Counted from the first letter of the stretch, positions 44,690 through 56,250 are shown. The stretch: 64,000 nt of DNA from Owenia fusiformis (GCA_903813345.2 CAIIXF020000003.1:11422931-11486930); one strand, 5' to 3'. Numbers and translations are program-made. The notes: generated by a model not told the origin, from the sequence alone.

Positions 44690-47310
44690 ATGGAAGCGGA
44701 ATTATGTCTCAGAGTTGCTATCGCCGTGATGCTTGGAGCAGCAACAACTCAAGGAGAAAGTAAGGGACTCTTAAAACTGTCATTTATTAGATTTTCAGGC
44801 TATTTGTATATAAGGGAGTATGAATTGATTGTTTATAGCTAAACATAAAACAGAATAAAACGATGTTGTTTAGGGGAACATGGGGAAAACGGCCCCGTGG
44901 GGCAAAGTGTCCCATCGAAATGTATTTTGAAACATAAAAAGTTGGTTCTTCAAAAGTCACATAATCAAATTTTGAAATTTCCGCCACCTTCTTGCGCGAC
45001 CGCCCTTGTAGCGTCTCGCCTTACGTAAGAGTTAATTCTACTTTTCACCCTCTTTTTTTGGCAAAATACCCCTCCCTCGAGAATCTCTAAAAAATCCAGC
45101 AATAATAGAATATCGTTTTGAATTAACATTTTACATGCATATTTATTCTTTATTTGTCCTTCGAGCTTCAAATATTAGGGAAACTAAAAATGTCGTCTAT
45201 TTGAAAATGCACATGCACAGCAAAATATCAATCCTGTATGAATTCTGCCTCCAGGATTCAGGGGTCTGGTTCACTTCTTTTGCTGTGATGATTGTGGGGC
45301 AAAACGGCCCACAAAGGGTATAACATACAAAAATACAAGAACAATGAATTTCAAATATAACGTTTGTAGCAGTCGGTTTCTACCTTATTTCCTCCCAACA
45401 CATATCGAATGACTAGAATTATGGTAGGGGTTGAGAATACTTTATCTGTCTAAAGTTTGAACGTCTGAGATAAGACGTGTGTGGACGAGTCCTGTAATTG
45501 ATTAATCTTGGTTTTCAAACTCATGTAATAGCTACCCTCTTTAGAGGGTGTGCCGTTTTGCCCCACCAATGGTCCGTTTTGCCCCACTTTCAACATTACT
45601 TTTGACCACTGAAAAATCACAGAAGATAGTTCTAGGCAAGTATAAAACACTCGAAAAATGTAAACCATAGCCCGGCCATTGATAAAGTTGAATATCAAAG
45701 TGCGCAATAATTGAGAGATAAGAAAATACCACATATGGAACAACTTAAAATATAATGTTGAGGGCCGTTTTGCCCCATGTCCCTCGACTGAAAATACACT
45801 TATTCTAATAAAACATGTAAAAGGACAAAAAATCGCGAGTGGCGATTGTCACTTGCATTTTTCTTATTTCAGTTTGTGCTAATATAGTATTTGGCTTTGA
45901 TACGTCGTGTAGTATCTCAGACGATGTTAAAGAAGGCAACAAGTAATTCATGAATGAATTCGTCCGATTGTTTGATTCAATTGCCGCTCCAAATTTAAAT
46001 GGGAAACGGTCGAGTCAGTTCGGACTGATTGCATTCGACAGAGATAGCCGCAACGTTTTGGAATTTGGTGATGCAAATACTCAACAGGAAGTGATCGACG
46101 ACATAACTGAATTTGATCATGCCGCTTTAGATTGCAAAACCATCATCGGTGAAGGTATTGACATGGCAATTGAGGAGTTTTTCGACTCTGGCGACCAAGA
46201 CGATGAAAGTCCAAATGTTTTGGTTCTTTTGACTGATGCTCGTACTCAGCCGCAAAAGTTTATAGAGAACACAACTGCCTCAATTAATCGACTCCATGCC
46301 AAACCCAATACGTATGTCTTTTTGGTACAATCACCCAACAAGAACGACAAAACTGAATTCGAGGACACGATAAAACAAGTAAATATGCTAGCTGATCAAG
46401 ATAATATATTTCAATATGTATGATCGTTTCAACGTAATATCGCGAGATCTGCAATGTCAAGGTCGGTACTGAACATGTAGTACATGTAGTGTAGTTGTCT
46501 TAATAAATAACACACGACTCCGGAAAATCAATACCACACATTTTATAAGGCTATGAGGATCTAATGAAATCTGTCTAGTTCTTCACTATTTTAACGATTT
46601 ACCATTGAATCGGTTTTGGCTTTTAAGAAACCGAGTTGTATTTCATTTCAGCACCAACCGGAAGTACGGTTCCATGCGATGAAAACGGCCCACTAGATGT
46701 TCTCATTATTCTCGACCATTCAAACAGCATTAAACCTGAAAACATCATTGATGTCCGAAATGCCATGGGGGAATTAGTTAACGAATTTGATAATGTCGGT
46801 GATGGAGACTACTCCGTAAAGTTCGCACTTCTGACGTATAATGATAAAGTAAAACCCGAGATGCTGTTTAACGACACCGCGTCCAGCACAAGAGAGGGAA
46901 CACTGGCGGCAATTAACAACCAGTCGATGATACGCAGAAAAAACACGCGTACTGATCTCGCCCTTGAATTCGCAGATAATGTTGTATTCACTCCGGAGGC
47001 AGGCGATCGAGATTTTGCATTCAATGTACTTATCCTCGTAACGGACGGACGGACAATGAAAGCAAAATACCAAAAGCATACAATCAGGAACGCCGCTTCC
47101 ATAAAAGCGAGAAATGGGACAAAGGAAGTTGCCATTTTTCTACTCGGGCTCCCTGGTGGGCGTGCAAAAAATCGTGATATCCAACAACAAGAATGGAATG
47201 AAATTCCAACGGCTCCAAAGAGTACACATTTCCAGAATTTCGATCATTTCGACGATTTACTGCCATTCATAAAAGAGCTCTCTCTTAGGGTATGCGCTAG
47301 CGGACGATAA
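44690..47310 (+). pseudogene. vWA copy 4, disrupted
   Basis: Exon 1 (44690-44759, MEAELCLRVAIAVMLGAATT signal) and exon 3 (46652-47310, domain 2 with LILDHSNSIKP, NTRTDLALEFA, LVTDGRT) are intact. Exon 2 starts correctly at 45873 (ICANIVFGFDTSCSISDDVK), but a TAA at 45944-45946 stops it 24 codons in, where the other copies have a Thr, Ser, Val or Glu codon. After the stop, domain 1 stays open to a TGA at 46421; the last 20 or so codons and a phase-1 donor are missing. The only nearby GT (46418) would leave phase 0. A start at an internal ATG (45950) could not restore secretion. Probably dead, though a sequencing error at 45944 would not explain the lost exon end. Confidence 0.8.
44872..45785. 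mobile_element. element with GGGACATGGGGCAAAACGGC-type ends in intron 1 of copy 4
   Basis: The left end AGGGGAACATGGGGAAAACG and the inverse right end AGGGACATGGGGCAAAACGG form short TIRs. The core GGGGCAAAACGG recurs inside at about 45296 and, inversely, twice at about 45550-45586. No transposase frame was recognised. Confidence 0.75.
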
Positions 47311-47484
47311 TTGACTTGCAATGATTAAAGAACTGATTGCTCTTACAAATAAATGTATCACGGGTCATTGTGGTCATCGAGATATAATTCATGTAAATGC
47401 GTATTATAAGTGTTATTCGATGGTTTCAAATTTAATACTCCATGGTTTTATTGATAACTCAGATGCTATTTTTCAAAACCATGG
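47311..47484. other. 3' flank of copy 4
   Basis: Short AT-rich flank with AATAAA at 47349-47354, a possible polyA signal of the disrupted gene. Confidence 0.35.
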
Positions 47485-47690
47485 TTACAAGGATATAGAT
47501 CGAATATCACGTGAAGATATAATTGATACGTGGATGGAGATATCATATTCTAGCAAACAATTTCCCAAATCATCGAATATCACTTTTGAAACCATCGAAC
47601 ATCACTTTTTGAAAGGTATATTCGATGGTTTTAAAAGTGATATTCGATGGTTTCAAAAGTGATATTCGATGGTTTTGATTTTTTCCATTT
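47485..47690 (+). repeat. repeat element B, second copy (inverse of 21260-21478)
   Basis: GGATATAGATCGAATATCAC, GATATCATATTCTAGCAAA and tandem/inverted CATCGAATATCACTTTT units follow the order read on the minus strand at 21478-21260. The small differences show independent ageing. Confidence 0.75.
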
Positions 47691-47959
47691 TTTATATTAA
47701 TTCAGCAAAACGATTCTTTATATTTTTTTATTTTTTGAATCTAGTTTTTACAGCGTTCGCATTAAATACAAACCACCTTGTTACGTCACGTTTATGACGT
47801 TCGTTGAAATATTGCAATCAAAATGTCGAAATGGAAGGCGTACATTTATTCCATGATGGTGAAATTCCCTGCAATCTGATTGGTGCAAGTGACTTAAATA
47901 TATCCTGTATTTACACGCACATTCCACTAAGCGTTGGATACAGAGTGAAAAAGACGCCA

Positions 47960-47984
47960 GCGTTGGGATACGGTATCCCAACGC
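47960..47984. repeat. perfect 12-bp-arm hairpin
   Basis: GCGTTGGGATAC, one base, then GTATCCCAACGC. A partial upstream copy of the arm (GCGTTGGATAC) lies 30 bp before. No gene context. Confidence 0.75.
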
Positions 47985-48463
47985 CCCAGATTTCCATCCA
48001 GGTATGACTATTACTGAAAAAAATCAATGGTGATCAGTTTACACCAACGCATGCTAATATTTGCATTTTTGCTAGAAATATCTGATTTGAATATCAGGAA
48101 ATGATACGGTGATCAATACAATTTATAATTTTAGGATAAAAAACACACATCTGTGAATATAAAAAGATCAATATGAAGCATGCACAATGTTTTCATGAAC
48201 TTGTAAAAAATGTTAAAATCCAATATGGTAGACGAAAGTCGAAAAATCGTTTCGCTACACTGCACTTCCAGCTGATGAAATTGAAGAAAAAGAAAGAAAA
48301 TCAAACGTCTCGTATAATACAATAAAAAGCAAACAACAAGGCCATAAAGATTTTGAAGGAATATCGATGTAAAATATCTTGAGAAGGTTGATCTGTTTCT
48401 CCGGCCCCAAGCCAAGGGACTTGATTTAGGCGAGTTTTATATGGGTAATCATGGAATAAAAAC

Positions 48464-48599
48464 GTTATTCAATGATTTCTCGTGAAATACAGAAAATATT
48501 CTTCCCTTGAACGTCTGTATTTCACTCTGCTAGCGCATCGTGAAATACAACCTTCTCGGGAAGAATATTTTCTGTATTTCACTCGAATCATTGAATAAC
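48464..48599. mobile_element. hairpin element with 42-bp near-perfect arms
   Basis: GTTATTCAATGATTTCTCGT ... AATATTCTTCCC (48464-48505) pairs with GGGAAGAATATTTTCTGTAT ... CATTGAATAAC (48558-48599). Inside, GTATTTCAC / GTGAAATAC extends the stem to a turn TCTGCTAGCGCATC. Confidence 0.85.
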
Positions 48600-48639
48600 T
48601 TATAGTATTTTATTGCTGTGAATATCAATGTTGAAATGA

Positions 48640-48815
48640 ATCTTGTTGAAATTTATATGACTATTCAATGTTCGCTGGATTATAATTGCCCATTGGATAA
48701 ACTCATGGATATCAGTATGTTCACTCATTCGCTGCGCTCACTCGCGAAGATATCTTTATCCACTCATGGCTATAAGCGATATTTTTTTAAAGCCATGGAA
48801 TATTCCTAATCATTT
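48640..48815. mobile_element. hairpin element related to element A (21049)
   Basis: The centre GTTCACTCATTCGCTGCGCT is the complement-type of the turn at 21105-21130. Flanking ACTCATGGATATCAG / ATCCACTCATGGCTAT pair less well. It ends in AAAGCCATGGAATATTCC. Confidence 0.65.
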
Positions 48816-49428
48816 CTAAGGTTATCGATATTTTTATCATTATTATTATCATTATTACAGTCACGATGCCATGTTTGACAAGGGCCAAGGGGTGATGATT
48901 GGTTGGGTATAATTTTAAATGTACACATAGTGTACAAAATAGGTGCAAGGTTCCGTTTCAAATGTTTTACACTACATTTCAAATAAACTTAATGCAAGAC
49001 CTACATGTTAATCCTCTTCATTTACAAAATTCGACTATATTTCAGGAAGTTTAATTTGTAAATAAAGGTAGACAAAGGCTTTGAAAACCAGGTGAAACAT
49101 CCTGTTTAAGGACCCCTATTCTAACCAATTGGGTTTGATTTTAGTTAAACGCATCATATGTCTGCCTGGTTGACTCAATCATCCAAAGTTCTTCTGAGAA
49201 AAATGATCGAGAATTTCAGCAAGGGCGTATTTGGGATATGCATCCATCAAACCATCAAATCCTCACAATCTCAGAAGAACTTTTTGAATGTTTGAGTCTC
49301 AACCATTAAAATCATGTTACTGTGTCTATGTATTTTAAATTATCATTGGTCGGAATAGAGATTCTTAAAACAAGAAGTTTTAGCTTAACTTAAGCCTTTC
49401 TGAAAATGTTGGTTGCCTCTAATATATA
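48816..49428. other. intergenic, nothing recognised
   Basis: Inverse related blocks CATCCAAAGTTCTTCTGAGA (49190) and TCTCAGAAGAACTTTTTGAA (49270) suggest a further short inverted repeat; no gene. Confidence 0.4.
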
Positions 49429-49794
49429 GTATTCCATACCTGATTTCAGGGACGACCGAGAATATATATTCCATATCCGGACGAATAATTTTTTCGAACG
49501 GAGTGAACAAAATTTATAATTTAAAACAAGTTATGTGGATGACTTCTAAGTAAATGCACGGATTGAAAATGAACACACCGCGAAGGAGTACTTGGCCATT
49601 AAGAGGGAACTCCGGGTCGTTGGCGACCTGCTTATGATTTCAAACCTTATCAGGTATGGAATACATCTCAGTTATGCACGGTCGGTTTTGATACAGGACA
49701 TATCCCTTGGAATATACAATTTATCTTCCCTTGGTCCCTTCGGGCCCTCACGGAAGATATATACCTCGAGATATTCCTTGTATCCAGCATAACC
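49429..49794. mobile_element. inverted-repeat and hairpin elements
   Basis: GTATTCCATACCTGAT (49429-49444) and ATCAGGTATGGAATAC (49649-49664) are perfectly complementary. Directly after, 49690-49794 folds on itself (GATACAGGACATATCCCTTG / CGAGATATTCCTTGTATC) around the GC-rich turn GGTCCCTTCGGGCCCTCACG. Confidence 0.7.
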
Positions 49795-50225
49795 CCTTAC
49801 TATTTATTCACCGACTAATTTTCACATTGACAACTTTGGAGCGAATGTTTAGAATATATAATTAGTATTGGTTATACTTCCACTTTTTATAAATGCGTTG
49901 AATGAATAACATAACAATTTTATTCCAGCTTCAATAATTACAAAGAAGAAGGCTTAAGTGTCCAAGATTGTGTAAGTTACATACCATTATGAATTTGAAA
50001 ATGCAACACTTGATCATCATTGGTCCAAGAGTATTTCACTTTTTTCCAAAGCTGCTACAGCAGTGAAGTCTGGTCTTGAATGATGCACTTTGATGAATAT
50101 TGTAAACTTGTTGAAATCGGACTATAAATATGAGGATTTCAGCTCTTTCGAATTTCCAGTATTTGCCATTGTTCAACTAAATAAAATGACTTATAGTAAT
50201 CAACAATTCTAGTTGGGTATTGTAA

Positions 50226-50803
50226 CCCTACTATCACACCAAACTAGTTCTCACTACGTTCTCGAAAACGGGCTTAAACTGTGCACGAACGGATTTGACG
50301 TACTGAGAACCCACTAAGAACCGTTTGGGAATCTGTTTACGAACTTCATGAAACAACTAGAGCGAGTAGGTCCTCCAGAACTTAGAGCATGCTCAAGATT
50401 TTCTGGTGATCGTCAAACGGTGCCAAATTGGCTGTAAACTGTGCGAACTGAATGAACGTAGCTACAACGTTCTACGGTCTGTTCACGAACTTCATGGACT
50501 TTCCCGGACGGGGAACGTGATTTAGAATTTTGAATCGATTCAAAATTCGATGGCGACCATACCGTTCTGTAATCAGGTCATGATGACCTTCTAGACCAAG
50601 GGACGCGTTATACGACGTGGCACACCGACGTGGTGCGACCTGAACGCACTGCGAATGAGATGGACGTATTGAAGACTGTTTATGAACGAAGTAGCTAATT
50701 ATTTTAGACATATTTCCCGACCACAGTCAGATTGAGCCCGTTTTACGACGTTTTCGTAGGACTGGCAAGAACGGGTAAGAACAAGTTTGGTGTGATAGGG
50801 GGG
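50226..50803. mobile_element. TIR element, relatively GC-rich
   Basis: The ends CCCTACTATCACACCAAACT and, inversely, CCCCCCTATCACACCAAACT lead into AGTTCTCACTACGTTCTCG / TGTTCTTACCCGTTCTTGC and a shared AAAACGGGCT. The interior is rich in ACG-containing words, unlike the flanks. No transposase. TAA (left) and TTA (right) flank it, so the target duplication is unresolved. Confidence 0.78.
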
Positions 50804-51099
50804 TTATGGCCCGATTTGGAACGGGGTCCAAATTATTTAACTTTACATACTTAACTATATTCACAAATATTTTGCCACTTATACTCTACTATATTTGGCC
50901 TTAATGCACAGTGTTGCCTATGGTTTTTGTTAGAGCATTTGGTTGTCTTTTGGTGATGATATCGGGTATATGTAGTGATTCCCAATCGAGCTTCCAATTT
51001 TCTTGTTTACATTTTCAATTATATTTTTATTGTATGGCGTTAATGTTCACGGATGCAGACACAATCACACGACGCCTATGATTGCATTCTGACAGGCAC

Positions 51100-51150
51100 T
51101 CCAATGATTTTCTATTATATTGTAATTAATCATAATCAAAATTTAATTTA
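51100..51150 (+). promoter_or_regulatory. conserved upstream block of vWA copy 5
   Basis: CCAATGATTTTCTATTATAT and TAATTAATCATAATCAAAAT resemble the block upstream of copy 4 (44540-44605). Confidence 0.35.
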
Positions 51151-51348
51151 ATCATATCAGATTTGCACACGGTCCCACGAAACATGACTAATTCGGCTAT
51201 AGGCTGATGTAAACGGGTCGAATGTTATAGCAATTTATAGATCTGTGCATCAAACTGACTTGACATCCGTTTAAATGATTGCATCACAATGAAGCATTAT
51301 ATTATTCTCAGACAAACCAACTAAGGCACTTCGAAACGCTTACACATA

Positions 51349-54015
51349 ATGGACGGTGAGGTCTACATTAGAATCGTTTTGGCGGTCTTTCTGGGAACTA
51401 CTGCAGTCCGAGGACAGGGTGCGCGACGTAAGTAATCATTGCACCATTTAGATTTAATTAAGATTGTTTCAATCTTTAAATTGCAAATACTATTCAAATA
51501 CTATTCAAAACGTATTCCAAATTGGAATATTTTCCTTTTTATGGAGATGTAAGAATATAAAAATTATATATTTGGCATTGGTTGATATTTATAAGGATTT
51601 TATCTCATCGTTGACGACACTTTCTCACTTCTTGTACTATCCAATCAGTGGGCAATGGACAATAGGCATCATAATCAAAGAATTATTCATGCTTGAGCTT
51701 TTCAACATAAAATCATGAAATCATGAAATCATGTCTTTAAGTTAAAGCAAGAGATTTTTAAATTGTAAAGCTTAATTATAAGAATTAACCCTTGAAAATA
51801 TAAAACTAAAACAAAAAACGACGCTGGGTATAATCTAATACGTTTCTTAACAGTAATGAACCTTTAGGATAATGTTCTGCGCAAACAAGTCCAGACCAAC
51901 CCAAAACAGCCGCATAGTAGTTACATTTTCTTCAGTGATTTGGTGAAGTTATTTAAAATTCGAGTGAAATACAAATAACATAATATTGTACCGGAGAAAG
52001 TTTATATTTTGCGAAAAACCAGTTGGGTAAATGCCCATCAATGCATTGGACAATACCACGACAAAATATTCTCTTTTTATTTTATGATGTTGGTCATGTG
52101 CATTATATGCTATCTAAGATTTTGAGTTTTTGAACTTGACATATTTTCTTTCAGTTTGTGCTAACATTGTTTTTGCCTTCGATACATCATGCAGCATATC
52201 AGAGGAGACGAAAGAGGGCGCAGTCGAATTCATGGATGACTTCGTAGGGCTGTTTGATTCAATCGGTGATCCCAGTACCAGCAGCACTGGACGGTTTACC
52301 CAATTTGGCCTACTTGCCTTCGACATTAATTCCCGCAAGGTGTTCGGTTTCGGCGAAGCACCTTCTAAAGATGACGTCATCAATACAATCCAAGAGGAAT
52401 TTGATACTTCACACGTGGATTGTAAAACAATCACAAATGAAGCTATTGACATGGCAATTGAGGATTTCTTTGAATCTGGCGACCAAGACGATAAAAGCCC
52501 AAATGTCTTGGTTCTTTTGACTGATGCTCGTACTCAGCCGCAAAAGTTTAGAGACGAAACAATAGTCTCTATAAATCGTCTCCGCGCCAAAAACAATACA
52601 TATGTCTTCCTACTCCAGCTCCCAAACGCTAACGAGAAAACTGACTTTGAAGACACGATTGAGCAGGTCAATGTTCTCGCTGAACCAGAAAACATATTTC
52701 AATATTCAGAGGACACGAAGCAACTAGCCGAATCTGTTTACGGTCGTATGGCAAACATTGGGGAACTCACATGTCCAGGTATAGACGAGACATTAGCTCT
52801 TACCTATTTTGTTTAAGGTTGATCTGCACGATGAGTATTCATGTTATTATCAAAATTATTTCATCTTATGAAATGGGCATATTTTCCAAATTTTTGAATA
52901 GATAGTTGCAAAGTTTTACAGAAAACACATAGTTCATTATCAAAATAGTTTTTAGTGTCATGAAAAATCAAATATAGTATTTGGCCAATGTAAATTAGTT
53001 CTGAATATTCTCAACTTTCTTTTGGAATGGTAAACACATTGGTTAACTCAGTTGAATATGTTTTTTCAATGGTATATATCAATCTTTCTTTGTAAATTGT
53101 AAATGTTGCTCTAGAATTGTATGAATCATTTCCGCCATTTTGAATGAAAACAATCATTGGTTGTTTGTTTTTTGTTTTTGAATGTTATAAAGTTGCTCAG
53201 TTTCTAAAATGTTGTTTTGAAACAGTATATCACATATTAGAAGTTTCAATGTTGCTGTTTTTGAATGGCATATTACTCTTTGGTTTCTCCAATCGTGTGT
53301 ACAATATGTCGCGTTCGTAACCCCTGACGCTTTTTATTTAACTATTAGATACTTTGTTTTAGGCGATGAAATAACTTGTGATGAATCACCTCTGGACATT
53401 CTTCTTATTCTCGATCATTCCAACAGCGTTAAACCAGAGAACATTATTGATGTCCGTGATGCTATGAAAGCATTAGTTAATACATTCAAAAATGTCGGAG
53501 ATGGCGATACCTCCGTGAAATTCGCACTTCTAACGTACAACAATAAAGTAACACCCGAGATGCTGTTTAACGACACCGCGTCCAGCACAAGAGAGGGGAC
53601 ACTGAAGGCCATCGAAGACCAGACGATGGCACGTAGGAAAAACACTCGTACCGATTTAGCTCTTGAATTTGCAAATAGTGTTGTTTTTACACCAGAAGCG
53701 GGTGACCGAAAGTTTGCCTACAACATGATTGTTCTAGTGACAGATGGGCGAACAATGAAGGCTAAATATCAGAAATTTACGTTTAGAGCAGCTAACGCTT
53801 TAAAGGGCAGAACGGGAGATGATGAAGTTGGAATCTTTTTACTCGGACTACCGGGTGCACGGGCTAAAAATCTTGATGTTCAGAGAAAAGAATGGAATGA
53901 AATTCCATCTGAACCGAAAGAAACTCATTTTAAGGAATTTGACAAATTTGACGAACTACTGCCGTTCATCCAAGAATTATCACAGCGAGTTTGTGCAGTG
54001 GGTTTGGGATTTTAA
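51349..54015 (+). CDS. secreted protein with two vWA domains, copy 5
   Basis: Exons are 51349-51427, 52155-52778 and 53363-54015, phase 1-1, 451 residues. The signal-like N-terminus is MDGEVYIRIVLAVFLGTTAV. Domain 1: VFAFDTSCSISEETKEG, CKTITNEAIDMA, LLTDARTQ; domain 2: LILDHSNSVKP, NTRTDLALEFA, LVTDGRT, so both MIDAS sites are complete. It is the intact sister of copy 4: both have DARTQ in domain 1, FNDTASS in domain 2 and long identical DNA runs (for example CCCGAGATGCTGTTTAACGA and beyond, 53550-53595). Domain 1 ends with a longer acidic tail (YSEDTKQLAESVYGRMAN) and lacks the CPxC linker of copies 1-3, having a single LTCPG. Introns are 727 and 584 bp. Role inferred as for copy 1. Confidence 0.9.
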
Positions 54016-54212
54016 GTGTCAGCAATGTTTTAGAAGCCATTGTTTATGCCCAAATAACTCAACAATACATGTATAATCCTAGTAATCAATTATTGGACAT
54101 AATTATTGTTTCTTATATAAAATACAAGCAGAACTAAATAGAGAAGATCAAAGATGAAACTAACTTTCGGATTTACATTTGTTTTTCATTCGGAAAGAAT
54201 GTCATCATTATC

Positions 54213-54218
54213 AATAAA
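54213..54218 (+). terminator. candidate polyA signal of vWA copy 5
   Basis: AATAAA about 200 bp after the stop codon. Confidence 0.35.
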
Positions 54219-54792
54219 ACGATTTATAGCTTTGCAATATTCTATGGCAAATGGTTGACGGCTAGTATAAATGATATCCAGTTAGATGATATTCTCTATT
54301 TCAGGTCATAGTTACTTCCTACAATTTAGGACTCAGTGCATTGCTTGCTGAATCATACCTTCTTTAGTGAAACTAATAAAACCGTCAAAAGTGATCAATT
54401 TTATAGTTGAGTAAAAATCTATATGGGCAACGATAATTGATATTTTTTAAATTCCATGAATTCTGCTATTCTACCGCATCCTGCGCCATGTGTATTGAGG
54501 TCAACGACACTATATACAGTATGTGCTATTGTGCTTTCAACACAACTGTTTACCATGACCATGCAATATACATTGGAAATATTGCTTGTTATCTTTTAAA
54601 ACAGCTTAATGGTGATTTTTGACAAAAATCAAATTTTGCTATGGAAACTCGGACAACATAACAGATTATGCTTCAAGTCCATCGATGATTTCTAACTGGT
54701 TAATAAAATATGTTTCCAACCATCTCTCAAAAGGGGTTGTTTGATATGTCGTACTCATTAAAAACCAACACGTTTTATAATGTCCATTTGCT

Positions 54793-55135
54793 TTGTATCC
54801 TCCAACACATACTCAACATATTCAATTTACTAAGAAGTTTGAATTAATTCAGAATATATATAACTATCATTTAAATACTACATTGGATTGGTCTAATTTC
54901 TGAAAATAATTGTTTGAAATAATTTATGTGGATTGATTAAATCTTAATGTTTGGAGGATACAAAATATTGGACAGCAGAACTTAAATCCACCACAAAAAC
55001 AACAATATTTTGTCTGATGTTTTCATTGTCTGTCATTTAAGAGGTAACACTAAATGGCACTTTCTGGCGAAATCTCAAACAAATGATGCATCAGCAATAT
55101 TAATTTAAACAGTGTGTTGGAGGATACAGAATATT
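54793..55135. repeat. short inverted repeat pair
   Basis: TTTGTATCCTCCAACACATA (54794) is mirrored by AGTGTGTTGGAGGATACAGA (55110), with a third half-copy TGTTTGGAGGATACAAAAT at about 54950. Possibly an old TIR element; the arms are only about 18 bp. Confidence 0.45.
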
Positions 55136-55297
55136 AGACAAATGATATATGCATATACAAAGCATTTCATTGCATGGTTAACAAACATCTAACATCGCCC
55201 TCTTAAGACCTGTTGTCAAACATATTCTTTATGTAGTATGAAAAATATCAACGCAATTGATGCTCTGTATGTGCTGTAATCCGGTTTTGTATCACTA

Positions 55298-55322
55298 CAA
55301 ACAAAACAAAACAAAACAAAAC
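55298..55322. repeat. (ACAAA)n microsatellite
   Basis: Five units of ACAAA/AAAAC type. Confidence 0.85.
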
Positions 55323-55504
55323 TTTGTTTTCTGACAAAAATCATCATTTAAGCTGTTTTTGAAAAATAATAAGCAATATTTTCAGTATATATCGCATGAT
55401 TATGATAACTAGTTGTGATGACTTTGAAATAGCGCACATCAAATGTACCTGGTATCAACACACATAGCACAGGCTTCAGTAAAACAAGTGATTTTGAAAA
55501 TATC

Positions 55505-56250
55505 AATTATGGTAAAGGATTGGTATTGATATGGAGAACTTTTTGAACACACGTTTCTCTTAAACCAATCTAAAACAAAATCTAAAAATTTAACACATCG
55601 TCAATTTAATGGTCATCTTTTGAATGGTAACAATATACTTTGAAATATATATATATACTTCCATCTATATTGTTTTAGAAAACACATCTAACACTTGTTT
55701 TTTCTTGGTATCATGTTTCCAGAGTGAAATAAAACATCTTTCCGAACCTCATTGGAACAAAACGACATAAACACAACATGTTTAGGTCTCTCAATATTGT
55801 AATTGTACAAAGGAAATTTTGATTAATTTTAAAAAGTATCTTGTTAATGAAATAAAAGGTTTATCTTGATTTTTATCTATTTTGGAGGGATTTTGTTTTA
55901 ATTTTTTGAATACTTTTTTAAAATCAACCAAAAATTCCTTTGTATAATTATAATATTAAGAGGTCTAAAAACATGTTGTATATGCTATTTTGTTCCAACA
56001 AGGTTCGGAAAGACATTTTATTTCATTCTCAAGAATTGGTAGAAAGGAGCAAAAACAATTGCACTAAAAAATGTTAACAAAAAAAGTTATATAAAATATT
56101 TCTAAATCATTTTCGCATTAAATCGTTGTCAATCAGTCAACATTACATAAAATACCGTGTTTTTTACAGAATGTTTTCAATGATTGGTTTAAGAGAAAAC
56201 GTTGTTGATATTCAGTTCTCCATATTGATACCAATCCTTTGCCCATATAA
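55505..56250. mobile_element. foldback element, arms of 250 bp or more
   Basis: GGTAAAGGATTGGTATTGAT, TTCTCTTAAACCAATC, AAATAAAACATCTTTCCGAA and CCTCATTGGAACAAAA (55510-55760) recur inversely at 55990-56245 (TTTTGTTCCAACAAGGTTCG, AAAGACATTTTATTTCATTC, TGATTGGTTTAAGAGAA, TTGATACCAATCCTTTGCCC). A one-armed relative lies at 38270-38660. Confidence 0.8.
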
